Assembly (NCBI GenBank): GCA_025612375.1
Contig: JAAXKN010000029.1
Coordinates: 1 to 60,980, forward strand
Length of the DNA: 60,980 bases
Direction: 5' to 3'
DNA from: Ignavibacteria bacterium
GTDB lineage: Bacteria; Bacteroidota; Ignavibacteria; Ignavibacteriales; SURF-24
This document shows positions 17,880-26,496 of the stretch, in pieces. The position numbers and the translations under genes are program-made. The notes under the pieces were generated by a model that was not told where the DNA came from, ran no database searches, and saw only the letters and a program-made list of their open reading frames with translations. Position 1 is the first letter of the stretch. Every line of letters begins with the position of its first letter.

Positions 17880-19453
17880 TGCCAATCAAGACTGTCCGAG
17901 TAACAAAACAACAAATTTCCGAAATCAGTCAAATAGCCGTTCCAGTAAACAATCCCTGGTTGCCCTGGATTGATTATGGTGTAAAGCCAAGCCAGCAACG
18001 TGGCAGTATTTTAGCCATCATCCCCACGACCGCGAAAAACAAAGAGCGATTACAACGCTGTCTCGCCGCGCTGAAAAATGCCGCCAATGGGGTAGACTTG
18101 CGCATCATGCTGGTTGTTTGTCCAAATACGCCGGAGGCATTACAAACAGCAAGAGAGGTAGATACTAACGCGGCGATTATCTCCTTAGACCCGCCCTTTA
18201 ACTTTTGCAGGAGCATCAATACGGCGATTAGTGAGATGCGTGCTGATGAAGGTTACGCGCTCTTACTCAATGACGATTGTTTCTTTACCGGCACGCAGGA
18301 TCTCAAAAAGCTGCTCGATACACTAACGCAAAATGGCTGGGCGTGCGTGGGGCCGTGGCTTGACAATCGGATTAAAACCGAACCGGACTCGAACCGCACC
18401 TATCAAGCGCGACGTGTTAATAGCCCGATCCCTGGCACTTGTGTGTTATGGGATCGTTACTGGCTGAAGCGTGTCGGGCAGTTTGACTTAGCTTTCGGTA
18501 AAGGTTGGGGCCTTGACGAATCCGACTATTCCATGCGCTGCCTGCGACTAGGAGGTGTTTGGGGTAGAGATGAAAGCGTATTGGCAATTCACGAAGATCA
18601 CCAATCATTCGGGGATCATTACGCCAACATCAACAGCCCTGCTTATCACATTAGTCTTACCGCATGGCGTGAGAAGTATCACATGGATGCCACCTGGGGC
18701 GGTGATCCCTGGTGGAACCCGCTCCCCGGTATTCACGTCGCCATCGCGGGGAATAACGTCGCGCCATGGATTGAAAGATGCCTGGATTCCGTCGAACGAG
18801 CGATGGCAGGCTATCGCTGGATTTTAACCTATGCCGACGACGCCTCGACTGATAACTCCGTTGAATTGGTCAAACGTCACGCTAGTTCTGCTGATCACGT
18901 CGGCATTATGACTTTTCCGAAAGCCGCAAACGCAGGACAGGCGAAAAACCGCGCAATCTTCATGGGGCAGCTATTCCGCGACCGTTATCCGGCACTAATG
19001 TTGATGGACGCCGATGATGTGATGGGAGTAGATCGAGTACATCACACTTTGTGGCGGGCGCGTGACGGGGGCAACCTCATGGTGCATGGCGCATTTACGC
19101 ACATCGGCAACAAGATACCGCCAGACCTCTCGCCGATTGTGCAGCCGCAAATGATTGATCAGCAGTTGCAGGGCTGGATTCATCCCTGCAGCACTGTTAT
19201 CCACGCCTCGCTCATTCCACAAGACGGTAAATTGTTTGATGAAACCGTGCCTATTTGCGAAGACGCACTCCTCTTCCTCCAATGGTGGCTTAATGGAATA
19301 CGCAGCCAAGCCCTGCCGGGGCCAATCATTCACGAATATCATATTCGCGCCAACTCTGTTATGTACGATCAGGCAGTCAATAAACGTGATAATTTGATGG
19401 TGCAATATTTACTGCGTCGTTCACATGTATTAGAACAACACATTACCAAGTGA
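17879..19453 (+). CDS. Tandem GT-A glycosyltransferase
   Basis: A 524-residue protein with two glycosyltransferase-2-like modules. Module 1 (about 40-250): AIIPTTAKNKERLQRCLAAL, LLLNDDCF and a late GWGLDESDYSMR region. Module 2 (about 285-500): VAIAGNNVAPWIERCLDS, YADDASTDNS and the metal-binding LMDADDVMG. The order nucleotide-binding strand, DxD/DD motif, acceptor region fits GT-A folds. It sits inside the fibre operon, so it may glycosylate a fibre or another virion protein; alternatively it modifies host surface or DNA. Acceptor unknown. Confidence 0.85.
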   Translation: MPIKTVRVTKQQISEISQIAVPVNNPWLPWIDYGVKPSQQRGSILAIIPTTAKNKERLQRCLAALKNAANGVDLRIMLVVCPNTPEALQTAREVDTNAAIISLDPPFNFCRSINTAISEMRADEGYALLLNDDCFFTGTQDLKKLLDTLTQNGWACVGPWLDNRIKTEPDSNRTYQARRVNSPIPGTCVLWDRYWLKRVGQFDLAFGKGWGLDESDYSMRCLRLGGVWGRDESVLAIHEDHQSFGDHYANINSPAYHISLTAWREKYHMDATWGGDPWWNPLPGIHVAIAGNNVAPWIERCLDSVERAMAGYRWILTYADDASTDNSVELVKRHASSADHVGIMTFPKAANAGQAKNRAIFMGQLFRDRYPALMLMDADDVMGVDRVHHTLWRARDGGNLMVHGAFTHIGNKIPPDLSPIVQPQMIDQQLQGWIHPCSTVIHASLIPQDGKLFDETVPICEDALLFLQWWLNGIRSQALPGPIIHEYHIRANSVMYDQAVNKRDNLMVQYLLRRSHVLEQHITK

Positions 19454-19460
19454 GGGCAAA

Positions 19461-19721
19461 ATGGCTGAATATCGAGTTATTGACCAGGACACGATAGAGA
19501 TTATTGCGCAAAATACGCAGGTTGTGCGACTTTCCGAGTTGGAAAACGAACTGGCAAATATACAGCGGGCAAACCAGGATGCCGAGGAATTATTGCGTTG
19601 GAGAGAGTCTCTCCAGCAAGATAAGCAACAATATGTTGTGCTGCTGCCGCTGCAAGACACCGCCGATTTAGAGGCCCAGATTAATATATTGAGGGGTGTC
19701 ATCAATGGCAATAACGTTTGA
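19461..19721 (+). CDS. Small coiled-coil protein
   Basis: An 86-residue protein, ATG at 19461 after GAGGGCAAA. Residues 20-60 are a coiled coil (LSELENELANIQRANQDAEE). Between glycosyltransferase and a fibre gene, it resembles tail-fibre-region assembly or tether proteins. Overlaps the next gene by 17 bases. Confidence 0.65.
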   Translation: MAEYRVIDQDTIEIIAQNTQVVRLSELENELANIQRANQDAEELLRWRESLQQDKQQYVVLLPLQDTADLEAQINILRGVINGNNV

Positions 19722-21294
19722 TCAACCGGCGAATATTGACCGTATTTACTACTACAAGAAAAACACCAACACTTACGCTAAACGAGCCAGCACAACCAAT
19801 TTCGATTTGTTCCCCGAGGACGCGGCTGTCGGTGATTGCATGGTTTTTGCGACCAACCAATTCCCTTGGCACAACCTCACCCTAAACATCACCACACCCC
19901 TTGTTGCTGCCTCAATTAGCGTTGTCTGGGAGTACGCAATAAACTCATACTCCTGGTCGGCTATCCCTGATGTTAATGACGGCACGAACGCGTTTCGCAA
20001 TTCGGGCACGGTGTCGTTTTCAGTGCCAAACGCGATGAGCATCGCCTACGTGAAATCGTATCCCGATCAAGGCGTCGCAATTCGTTGCCGCATTACGGCT
20101 GTTTCTGGCTTGACTGAGGGTGGCGCGAATTCTGGGTTAACGGCAACGGTATTGGATTGGGCGTTGCATTTAGACGGCGCGGTCTACACCCCTGCGGATT
20201 TGCAGACAACAAGCGACACTAACGGTTGGGGCGTTGTTTCCAGCATCAATAACGCCTACCAAATAGACTCGAATGTGTTTATCGGGAAATCGGCTGCAGC
20301 AACCTGGCAGTTATCTAATTGCTTTGTAACGATTGGAACCGCGACTAATCTCAGATCGCTCCAGATGGTTGGCGCTTCCAAATTGCAATTGGGAAACCTG
20401 GTCAACGGGATGTCCGCTAATGGAGCGACCTTGCGTTATTACCCGTATTCAAACACCCAACCGTATAACACGTGGAGTGCTGCTTCGACCTTCAATATGT
20501 ACGATTCGTTTTTTTGGAAACCACAGGGGTCTTTTAACGAGGTTTCAATATCAAGTGTTTGCGACATACGTAACAGCATTTTATCCGGAGATGCGTATTA
20601 CTTTCCAAGCAATTCTACCGGCCAAATCCTAGACACCACCCTGGAATGCAACGGGCGGTCAACGTATTTCTATTCCAAACTCATGGCGATCTCTAACTTG
20701 CTAATCGCCAATGCGGGCGGAGTCTACTTAGGAACACCTGATGCCCGTATTACCAATACTGATTTTGGTAGTGACAAGAAAGCGAGCGCGGTAAATTATA
20801 ACCTAACCGTCTATGCGCAGGACTGTGATTTTGTAGATTACGATACTCAGGTCAATAACGGGTCGCTCACCAATACGATCCACGCGCAATACACCGTAAT
20901 ATTATCGGTTGCGGATACCGACGGCAACGCGATTGATGGCGCTCACGCTACCCTGGTGAATTCCACGGGAAGTATTATATACGATGGCGACGCCTTTCCA
21001 GCGAATGGCTTGCTGGTCACTACATACACGGCACGGGGAGTTGATGGCGTACAGGTTCGCTCACACCTCGATCCATTCACCCTGACGATCACTAAACGCG
21101 GCTACGAACCATACACCCGTATTTTTAATATTAACAATAATACTCGTAGAGTGTATGCAGTGCTCTCGCTAGTCAAACAACAGCCCGGCGTCCTGGATGT
21201 GGTGAATTCCGTGACCGGGGCAAATCCCGCATCCAGTAATAATCAAGTTGGCATACAAAGCAAGAATACAACTGTAGAGGTGAAAAATGGCTGA
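19705..21294 (+). CDS. Large fibre / receptor-binding protein
   Basis: A 529-residue protein. ATG at 19705 preferred over GTG at 19696 because GAGGGG sits 8 bases before it. The N-terminal part binds through beta strands; the middle (residues 190-390) has short repeats typical of a beta-helix (LRSLQMVGASKLQLGNLVNG, DIRNSILSGDAYYF). The C-terminal 100 residues match a carboxypeptidase regulatory-like domain (ADTDGNAIDGAHATLVNS, ITKRGYEPYTRIFNI). A likely adhesin. Confidence 0.75.
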   Translation: MAITFDQPANIDRIYYYKKNTNTYAKRASTTNFDLFPEDAAVGDCMVFATNQFPWHNLTLNITTPLVAASISVVWEYAINSYSWSAIPDVNDGTNAFRNSGTVSFSVPNAMSIAYVKSYPDQGVAIRCRITAVSGLTEGGANSGLTATVLDWALHLDGAVYTPADLQTTSDTNGWGVVSSINNAYQIDSNVFIGKSAAATWQLSNCFVTIGTATNLRSLQMVGASKLQLGNLVNGMSANGATLRYYPYSNTQPYNTWSAASTFNMYDSFFWKPQGSFNEVSISSVCDIRNSILSGDAYYFPSNSTGQILDTTLECNGRSTYFYSKLMAISNLLIANAGGVYLGTPDARITNTDFGSDKKASAVNYNLTVYAQDCDFVDYDTQVNNGSLTNTIHAQYTVILSVADTDGNAIDGAHATLVNSTGSIIYDGDAFPANGLLVTTYTARGVDGVQVRSHLDPFTLTITKRGYEPYTRIFNINNNTRRVYAVLSLVKQQPGVLDVVNSVTGANPASSNNQVGIQSKNTTVEVKNG

Positions 21295-21610
21295 TTATAC
21301 GATTAAATTGCACGACACGCTGCCGCCGATGGAGGCCACGCTGAAGGACAATACTGGCGCGGCTTATAATCTCACCGGCGCAGCGGTGCAGATCCACTTG
21401 CGCTGCCGCAACACCGGTACCGTGGTCAACAAGGCAGCGACGATTACCGACGCGCCTAACGGTGTAGTGAGTTACACTCTCGCTACCAACGACATCTCCG
21501 CCGCAGGCTCCTATGACGTAGAGTGGCAGGTTACGTTTTCTGGCGGGGCTGTTTTGACGTTTCCTAACACCGGTTTTTTAGAGCTTTCTGTTCTCCCGGA
21601 TTTAGCCTAA
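21287..21610 (+). CDS. BppU-N-terminal-like tail protein
   Basis: A 107-residue single-domain protein with the BppU N-terminal-like pattern: LPPMEATLKDNTGAAYNLTG, VVSYTLATNDISAAGSYDVEWQV, then a final strand. In lactococcal-type phages this fold links receptor-binding protein to the baseplate. Overlaps the end of the large fibre gene by 8 bases, GAGGTGAAA upstream. A T- and A-rich stretch (21619-21640) follows. Confidence 0.65.
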   Translation: MADYTIKLHDTLPPMEATLKDNTGAAYNLTGAAVQIHLRCRNTGTVVNKAATITDAPNGVVSYTLATNDISAAGSYDVEWQVTFSGGAVLTFPNTGFLELSVLPDLA

Positions 21611-21647
21611 GCCCCCCATTTTTTTATTTTATATATAAAGGATTATC

Positions 21648-21815
21648 ATGTTAAAAAGCCTATTTATGGTATTTATCAAACAATTATTCGATAAGACTGA
21701 ATTAATAAAAAATAAACGGGTGGAGATCAACAAAGTAGCCGTAATAAAAATAGACGGCCAGGTATTTGACGTTAATGTTGAAATCAAAGCTAGAGACGGT
21801 GATGACAACGAGTGA
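21648..21815 (+). CDS. Small hypothetical protein
   Basis: A 55-residue protein, ATG at 21648 seven bases after AAAGGA. The N-terminus is hydrophobic (LKSLFMVFIKQLF), possibly membrane-associating; the rest is charged, ending DGDDNE. Its end overlaps the radical-SAM start by 14 bases, giving translational coupling. Unknown family. Confidence 0.6.
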   Translation: MLKSLFMVFIKQLFDKTELIKNKRVEINKVAVIKIDGQVFDVNVEIKARDGDDNE

Positions 21816-22842
21816 GTGTTGCGCCTCTCCCTGGATGCGGCTCTACTACGGCACCGGGCAATATTTTTCGTGCTGTTGGGCGGAGCAGCGCAGTTACACC
21901 CACAGTCAATGGCGACCAGCCAAACCAGAGGATGAGTTGTGGAATACTTGGAATTCCGTAGTCATGGTCGCCGCCCGATCTGTGATGGCGTCCCAAGGGC
22001 AGACAGTTGCTTGTAAAGACGTAACACGAGACGGTGAGCGCGGCCCCTGTCCGTTTTTCATCTATGGGGTTGGCACAGACGCGCAAGGCTTGACCGAGCT
22101 ACAACGCGCCAACATGATCGCTGCCCAGGAAAGTTTTCGCTTAGGGGAGACGGTTGTACGGCATTATCCCCTCGATCTGGCGCTTTGTCTTGATTACGTG
22201 TGTAACTTGCGCTGTGCTCACTGCTGGCAGACCGATGACCGCTCTCATCCCTGGTGGGGACGTGAGGGGATAGACGTGGAGCGCAACGCTTCACAGATCG
22301 TGGAATTCTGCCGCCGTGCCCTGGTGGTGGAGTTGGTGGGAGGAGAGCCTACCGTATCACCTCGTTATGAGCGCGTATTGAATTTAATCCGTGAAGCGAA
22401 TGGCGCAAAAATTCGCATGACTACCAATGGCTTAACCTTGCGTGAAAAAATACTGCCGCTTAAAGACATGCTTTCCGTTGTCAATATTTCGGTAGACGGC
22501 GCGACCAAAGCAGCCTACGAAAGTTTGCGCGGTCAGGACACCTGGGAACGGTTCCGCTCCAACCTGGAGGCTATTGTCGATAGCGGCATCCGTCATGGCT
22601 ACACCATGACTGTCACTTCCGCAAACCTTTCTGACATGGCGGCGGTTGCCGAACTCGCGCACCATACCGGCGCAACATATATTACCTATAACGCAGAATG
22701 TGGCGGTGGCGAATCGCCATGGATGGACAAGAAGCAGCACAGTCTTCGCGCTCCTGGCGTAGCCGAACCACTACAGGCTAATCTCTCCATGGCGAAAGAC
22801 GCGTGCAGGCAGTTTAATATCCAAGCGTCGTTCTACTTTTAG
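21802..22842 (+). CDS. Radical-SAM enzyme with N-terminal SPASM-like motif
   Basis: A 346-residue protein. The radical-SAM cluster motif CNLRCAHC (CxxxCxxC) is at about residues 134-141, with GGEP (about 182) and TTNG downstream. Before it, residues 5-95 carry CCASPWMRLYYGTG, SCCW and further cysteines to CPF, an arrangement like the SPASM auxiliary-cluster segment but N-terminal to the core; the C-terminus has no such segment. Start at 21802 overlaps the previous gene and leaves out an upstream TTG. It likely modifies a peptide or sugar; the partner is unknown. Near the glycosyltransferase, a shared substrate is conceivable. Confidence 0.85.
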   Translation: MTTSECCASPWMRLYYGTGQYFSCCWAEQRSYTHSQWRPAKPEDELWNTWNSVVMVAARSVMASQGQTVACKDVTRDGERGPCPFFIYGVGTDAQGLTELQRANMIAAQESFRLGETVVRHYPLDLALCLDYVCNLRCAHCWQTDDRSHPWWGREGIDVERNASQIVEFCRRALVVELVGGEPTVSPRYERVLNLIREANGAKIRMTTNGLTLREKILPLKDMLSVVNISVDGATKAAYESLRGQDTWERFRSNLEAIVDSGIRHGYTMTVTSANLSDMAAVAELAHHTGATYITYNAECGGGESPWMDKKQHSLRAPGVAEPLQANLSMAKDACRQFNIQASFYF

Positions 22843-22845
22843 GGG

Positions 22846-22920
22846 GTGAACATATTCAAATATGCAATACTTCTGTTAGTTGTCAGTGCGCAAGCAGAAA
22901 TGGATAAGCATAATGAATGA
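22846..22920 (+). CDS. Possible 24-residue membrane peptide
   Basis: GTG at 22846 follows AGGGG directly. The peptide NIFKYAILLLVVSAQAEMD has a hydrophobic core and resembles a short signal or membrane peptide. It overlaps the next start by 8 bases, just upstream of the holin candidate. Too short to be sure; could be a leader controlling lysis-gene translation. Confidence 0.35.
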   Translation: MNIFKYAILLLVVSAQAEMDKHNE

Positions 22921-23236
22921 GCATAATCTTGGTTTAATTTTGCAGTTTATCCAAGATGTTGATTACTACAAACTTGTTTTTGTTGGTATGTTAGTGTTTG
23001 TGATTTGGTTTGCCACCATTTTGATTAAGGTATTGAAAGAAAATACGCAGGTTCTTTATGGGGTCAAGGTGAGCCTAGACGACCTGAAGGAGAGCACCGG
23101 CGGTATTGGTGAGGCAATGACTGGAGTGAAATTAGTTATCACTTCGCTATTAGCGCGATTGAATATTCCACTGGAAGAATTAGGGATTAACGAAGACGTG
23201 TTGAAAATTGAGAAGGATAAAAAGGAAGAGAAGTAA
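22913..23236 (+). CDS. Holin candidate
   Basis: A 107-residue protein with one transmembrane segment near the N-terminus (YYKLVFVGMLVFVIWFATIL), an amphipathic middle and a strongly charged Lys/Glu C-terminus (KIEKDKKEEK). It immediately precedes the amidase and overlaps its start (TAATG), so it is the best holin or lysis-pore candidate. ATG at 22913 is preferred over 22880. One membrane segment fits a class III holin. Confidence 0.6.
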   Translation: MNEHNLGLILQFIQDVDYYKLVFVGMLVFVIWFATILIKVLKENTQVLYGVKVSLDDLKESTGGIGEAMTGVKLVITSLLARLNIPLEELGINEDVLKIEKDKKEEK

Positions 23237-23781
23237 TGGCTGAAAAGAAACTTGGCATCGATCCTGGACACGGTATGGGAAACACGCATTACGGCAAGTT
23301 TGATACGGGCGCAGTAAACGGCGGTTTGATTGAAGCGAAGATCGCTGAAAAATGGGCGGAAACAATCCGCTTTATCTTTATGCAACGCGGCATTGGTTGT
23401 TTTGTGACGCATACCGGCCAAACAAACATGCCGCTCACCAAACGTGCTCCAAGTGCCGAGGCAGCAGGTTGCACACACTTCCTGGCGATTCACTGCAATG
23501 CCGGTGGCGGCGCGGGAGTGGAGGCTTTCTATCGTGATAATGGCGACCAGGAGTTTGCTAATGCCGTTTGCAATGCCGCAGTAGAGGCTACCGGCCTGAA
23601 AAATCGCGGGGTGAAGCCTGAGTATAACAGCCAGTACAAACATCTTGCCGTGCTCAGTTTCAAAGGGCGTGCCGCCTTGTTGGAAATTGGCTACCTCGAC
23701 AACAAGCAGGATGCAAAAGCGTTAGTTAATCGCGATGTCCGTATTGCCTTTGCAAACAAACTTGCAGATATGTTTATGTGA
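23236..23781 (+). CDS. Endolysin: N-acetylmuramoyl-L-alanine amidase (Amidase_3)
   Basis: A 181-residue cytoplasmic lysin that cuts the amide between MurNAc and the stem peptide at the end of infection. Amidase_3 landmarks: DPGHG at 8-12 (zinc His), the Glu in GGLIEAKIA (about 34), HCNAG (about 80, zinc His) and the catalytic Glu in LLEIGYL (about 157). There is no cell-wall binding domain and no signal peptide, so release depends on the holin. A strong terminator follows. Confidence 0.9.
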   Translation: MAEKKLGIDPGHGMGNTHYGKFDTGAVNGGLIEAKIAEKWAETIRFIFMQRGIGCFVTHTGQTNMPLTKRAPSAEAAGCTHFLAIHCNAGGGAGVEAFYRDNGDQEFANAVCNAAVEATGLKNRGVKPEYNSQYKHLAVLSFKGRAALLEIGYLDNKQDAKALVNRDVRIAFANKLADMFM

Positions 23782-23798
23782 CACGTTTACGTGTTGGG

Positions 23799-23833
23799 AA
23801 AAGCGTCACTGAGAATAGTCAGTGACGCTTTTT
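23799..23833 (+). terminator. Rho-independent terminator, end of structural/lysis operon
   Basis: A 14-base stem (AAAAGCGTCACTGA / TCAGTGACGCTTTT) with a 6-base loop followed by T residues, 17 bases after the amidase stop. It separates the structural/lysis operon from the nucleotide-metabolism operon. Confidence 0.9.
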
Positions 23834-23847
23834 CTATGTGAAAGCCC

Positions 23848-23876
23848 TTGACATAATCGCCCTGGCGTGTTAGACT
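23848..23876 (+). promoter_or_regulatory. Sigma70-type promoter for ThyX/dCMP deaminase operon
   Basis: TTGACA at 23848 and TAGACT at 23871 with a 17-base spacer and TGT just before the -10. Downstream, ACCCTAAC (23882) and GTTAGGGT (23910) can pair in the 5' leader, and ACCCTA/TAGGGT form an alternative smaller hairpin, possible operator or leader control. Confidence 0.85.
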
Positions 23877-23931
23877 AAAGCACCCTAACCGAGCACTTGA
23901 ACCCTAGCCGTTAGGGTAGGAAGAGGTCGAA

Positions 23932-25419
23932 ATGCCAACGTTTGACCCGATTGTTCAGTTGATTGACGCCCCGCGCAAAACCTTCCAAACCGGCGTGGCC
24001 GCAGCGAAAACCTGCTACGCCAAAGATTTCGTCACTCCAGACGAAGTAGATCATGTTGGTGAAGATTTTTCAAAAGGCATCTATCAAGCTGGACACCATA
24101 CGGTAAATCAACATGCGAATTTCACCTTCGCCATTAGTGGGGTGTCAAGGCATTTTGTCTGGTCGTTCCTGCACACGCATCCGTTTTACAATAGCAGCCA
24201 ACAATCACAACGGTATGTCGATGCCGGTGTTGTTGGTTATGTCACCCCTTCGATGTCGGATAAGGCAGCGGCGATCTACAAAAGCACGGTAGAAGAAATG
24301 ATCCTGTGCTACTACCAATTATGTGACCTGCTTTTTCAGCCTGCTTGCGAAGAGTATTTTAAGCGTTTTCCGGCACGCAAAAAGAATGAGCGCGATTGGT
24401 ATAGTCAAACCAGCAAGATCGCCATGGAGAATGCCCGCTACGTCTTGCCAATTTGCATGACTACACGGCTTTATCACACGGTAGATGCGACCACGCTGAT
24501 GCGGTATTGGCACCTGCGCAATACCGGAGACGCCAAAGAAGAACAGGATATAGTCGCTACCAAAATGGTGCAGGCTGTCTGCAACTCCGAACCGAAATAC
24601 CGCGCTCTGCTCTCCTGCAATCTGGAGTATCCAGACTACCCGGAAGAATACCATCGTCGTTTCGGGAGCACGGAAAAGTATATCCGCTCTTTCGACATGG
24701 CGCTAGGCGGGCGGATGAGCAGACTATTCACTTACACGAACGACGCGGCTTACGTGACCGCCACGGCAGTGCGCGACGTGCTTGGGTTATTCCCTAGCGA
24801 AATGAGCGACCAAATGGCGTTGGAGCATGCGCTAAATCCTGCTTACTCTCCGGCCCTGGCAGAAACATTGCGCCCAACCCGTCAAACGAAACTTGGCGCT
24901 TGTTTAACGCACGCGCACTTCACGTTTGCCAAGCGGCTCAGCCATACGGCGGACTCACAAAACCAACGTCACCGCATGGTGAGCGCCAGCAGGCCACTGC
25001 TCAGTAACTACATTGGCAGTCAACCGGATTGCACGATGCCAAAAATGATCGCCAAACATTCCAAGGCCAGAGATGTATTCGAGCACGCCATGGAGGTTAG
25101 TTGGCATTGTGCTAATATACTTAACAATGAGGAGGGCTTTGTCTACATTTTACCGAATGCGCTCAACATTCGCATGACTGAAACCGGATCTCTCGCTGAC
25201 CTGCAGCACAAATACGCCACGCGGCTGTGCCTTAACGCGCAAGATGAAATTCGAGAGGCCAGCATGCAAGAAGTTGAGCAAATTGGCGAAGTATTTCCAG
25301 AAATCGCCAAATTTCTCGCGCCTTCATGTGTATTACGCAATATGGCTGGCATGGATCCGTATTGCAATGAAGGACAAAGATTTTGTGGGAGGAGTGCATG
25401 GAATCAAAAGACCGTCTAA
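23932..25419 (+). CDS. thyX: ThyX-like flavin-dependent thymidylate synthase (double-length)
   Basis: A 495-residue protein, about twice a normal ThyX. It would methylate dUMP with FAD and methylene-tetrahydrofolate. Two ThyX-like halves are visible: SRHFVWSF...SSQQSQRYV at about 80-105 and SQNQRHRMVSASRPLL at about 343-358. The classic RHRx7S signature is complete in neither half, since the position after RHRx7 is not Ser. Long ThyX-like proteins of this type exist in bacteria and may or may not be catalytic. The dCMP deaminase two genes later makes dUMP, which supports a thymidylate role. Confidence 0.8.
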   Translation: MPTFDPIVQLIDAPRKTFQTGVAAAKTCYAKDFVTPDEVDHVGEDFSKGIYQAGHHTVNQHANFTFAISGVSRHFVWSFLHTHPFYNSSQQSQRYVDAGVVGYVTPSMSDKAAAIYKSTVEEMILCYYQLCDLLFQPACEEYFKRFPARKKNERDWYSQTSKIAMENARYVLPICMTTRLYHTVDATTLMRYWHLRNTGDAKEEQDIVATKMVQAVCNSEPKYRALLSCNLEYPDYPEEYHRRFGSTEKYIRSFDMALGGRMSRLFTYTNDAAYVTATAVRDVLGLFPSEMSDQMALEHALNPAYSPALAETLRPTRQTKLGACLTHAHFTFAKRLSHTADSQNQRHRMVSASRPLLSNYIGSQPDCTMPKMIAKHSKARDVFEHAMEVSWHCANILNNEEGFVYILPNALNIRMTETGSLADLQHKYATRLCLNAQDEIREASMQEVEQIGEVFPEIAKFLAPSCVLRNMAGMDPYCNEGQRFCGRSAWNQKTV

Positions 25420-25859
25420 TGCTTCCGACTCAGATGCCGGAATACGCGATATGGAAACGTATTCACCAAAGCTGCTACAATCGTTATTCCAGTCAGTATA
25501 AAAATTGTGGCGCTTTGGGCATCAAAGTCGCCGAAGAATGGAGCACCTTTCGCGGCTTTCTGCGCAGCATGGGCCGTCGCCCTGATGATCGGCCATATTT
25601 CGTGAGAAGGGATAAGACAAAGGATTTTTGCCCATCAAACTGCATTTGGGGCACATTAGAGGATAAAAATCGCTATTCTTTACACCAGCGCAACATCAGT
25701 TTTAATGGAGAAACCCATTCAATCGCTGAATGGAGTAAAAAACTAGGAATCCGATCAAGCACCATTTCTAGTAGGTTAAGGGCTGGATGGCCGCTGCAGT
25801 CTGTTTTCGGTCAACCCTCACACTGGAAGTCTAACAGATTGGGAGAGAAAAAACAATGA
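25398..25859 (+). CDS. Homing-endonuclease-like / AP2-type protein
   Basis: A 153-residue protein with NUMOD-type and AP2-like features: MPEYAIWKRIHQSCYNRYSS, then ALGIKVAEEWSTFRGFLRSMG, then HSIAEWSKKLGIRSSTISS, a small HTH segment. Such proteins are free-standing mobile homing endonucleases or their relatives in phages. Start at 25398 after GGGAGGAG, overlapping the ThyX end. Inserted in the operon between two nucleotide-metabolism genes, typical of such elements. Confidence 0.7.
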   Translation: MESKDRLMLPTQMPEYAIWKRIHQSCYNRYSSQYKNCGALGIKVAEEWSTFRGFLRSMGRRPDDRPYFVRRDKTKDFCPSNCIWGTLEDKNRYSLHQRNISFNGETHSIAEWSKKLGIRSSTISSRLRAGWPLQSVFGQPSHWKSNRLGEKKQ

Positions 25860-26494
25860 ATTATCTACACACTGGACTAGCTTCTAAAGACAATATGCGC
25901 CCTTCCTGGCACGAGTATTTCTTGGACTTGGCAATCAAGGCAGCAACGCGCTCAACCTGCACCCGTGCTCACCATGGTGCGGTGATTGTGCGCGATAAGA
26001 ATGTGATCTCCACCGGCTACAACGGCAGCGCCCCTGGCGCTCCGCACTGCGATGATGTTGGCTGCGAAGTAGAGAATTTTCACTGTCAGAGATGCCTCCA
26101 CGCGGAAATGAATGCGATCATCCAGGCGGCGAAAAATGGCGTGCGCACCAAAGATGCTGATATGTATGTCACCGCCTTACCGTGCTACAACTGCATCAAA
26201 GCGATTGCCAATGCCGGTATTTACACCGTGTATTATGCCGGTTACTATACTGACGATCCGCGAGTGTATCAAGTAGCGCGTGAGGCTGGCGTCCGCATGG
26301 TGGATTTGTCTCAGCCGCCGTTCAACCTGAAATCCTACCAGGAGCGGCTTAATGAGGCGGAGATGCAAGAAGAGACTACAGACGAACCGCAAGACACACC
26401 AGATTACGATGAACTCTGCCGTAAGATGAAGGAATTTGCCGAAAATTTCTTTGGCATTATGCCGAACGTGCGTGTTGAAGTCGAACACGACTAA
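25856..26494 (+). CDS. dCMP deaminase
   Basis: A 212-residue zinc deaminase converting dCMP to dUMP for thymidylate synthesis. Motifs: CLHAEMNAI at about 81-89 (zinc His and proton-shuttle Glu) and PCYNC at about 107 (two zinc Cys). Extra cysteines (CDDVGCEV, CQRC) fit the regulatory-type phage deaminases with an extra zinc. The C-terminal 50 acidic residues are an extension. It overlaps the endonuclease gene by 4 bases and ends at a bidirectional terminator. Confidence 0.9.
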   Translation: MNYLHTGLASKDNMRPSWHEYFLDLAIKAATRSTCTRAHHGAVIVRDKNVISTGYNGSAPGAPHCDDVGCEVENFHCQRCLHAEMNAIIQAAKNGVRTKDADMYVTALPCYNCIKAIANAGIYTVYYAGYYTDDPRVYQVAREAGVRMVDLSQPPFNLKSYQERLNEAEMQEETTDEPQDTPDYDELCRKMKEFAENFFGIMPNVRVEVEHD

Positions 26495-26496
26495 AA

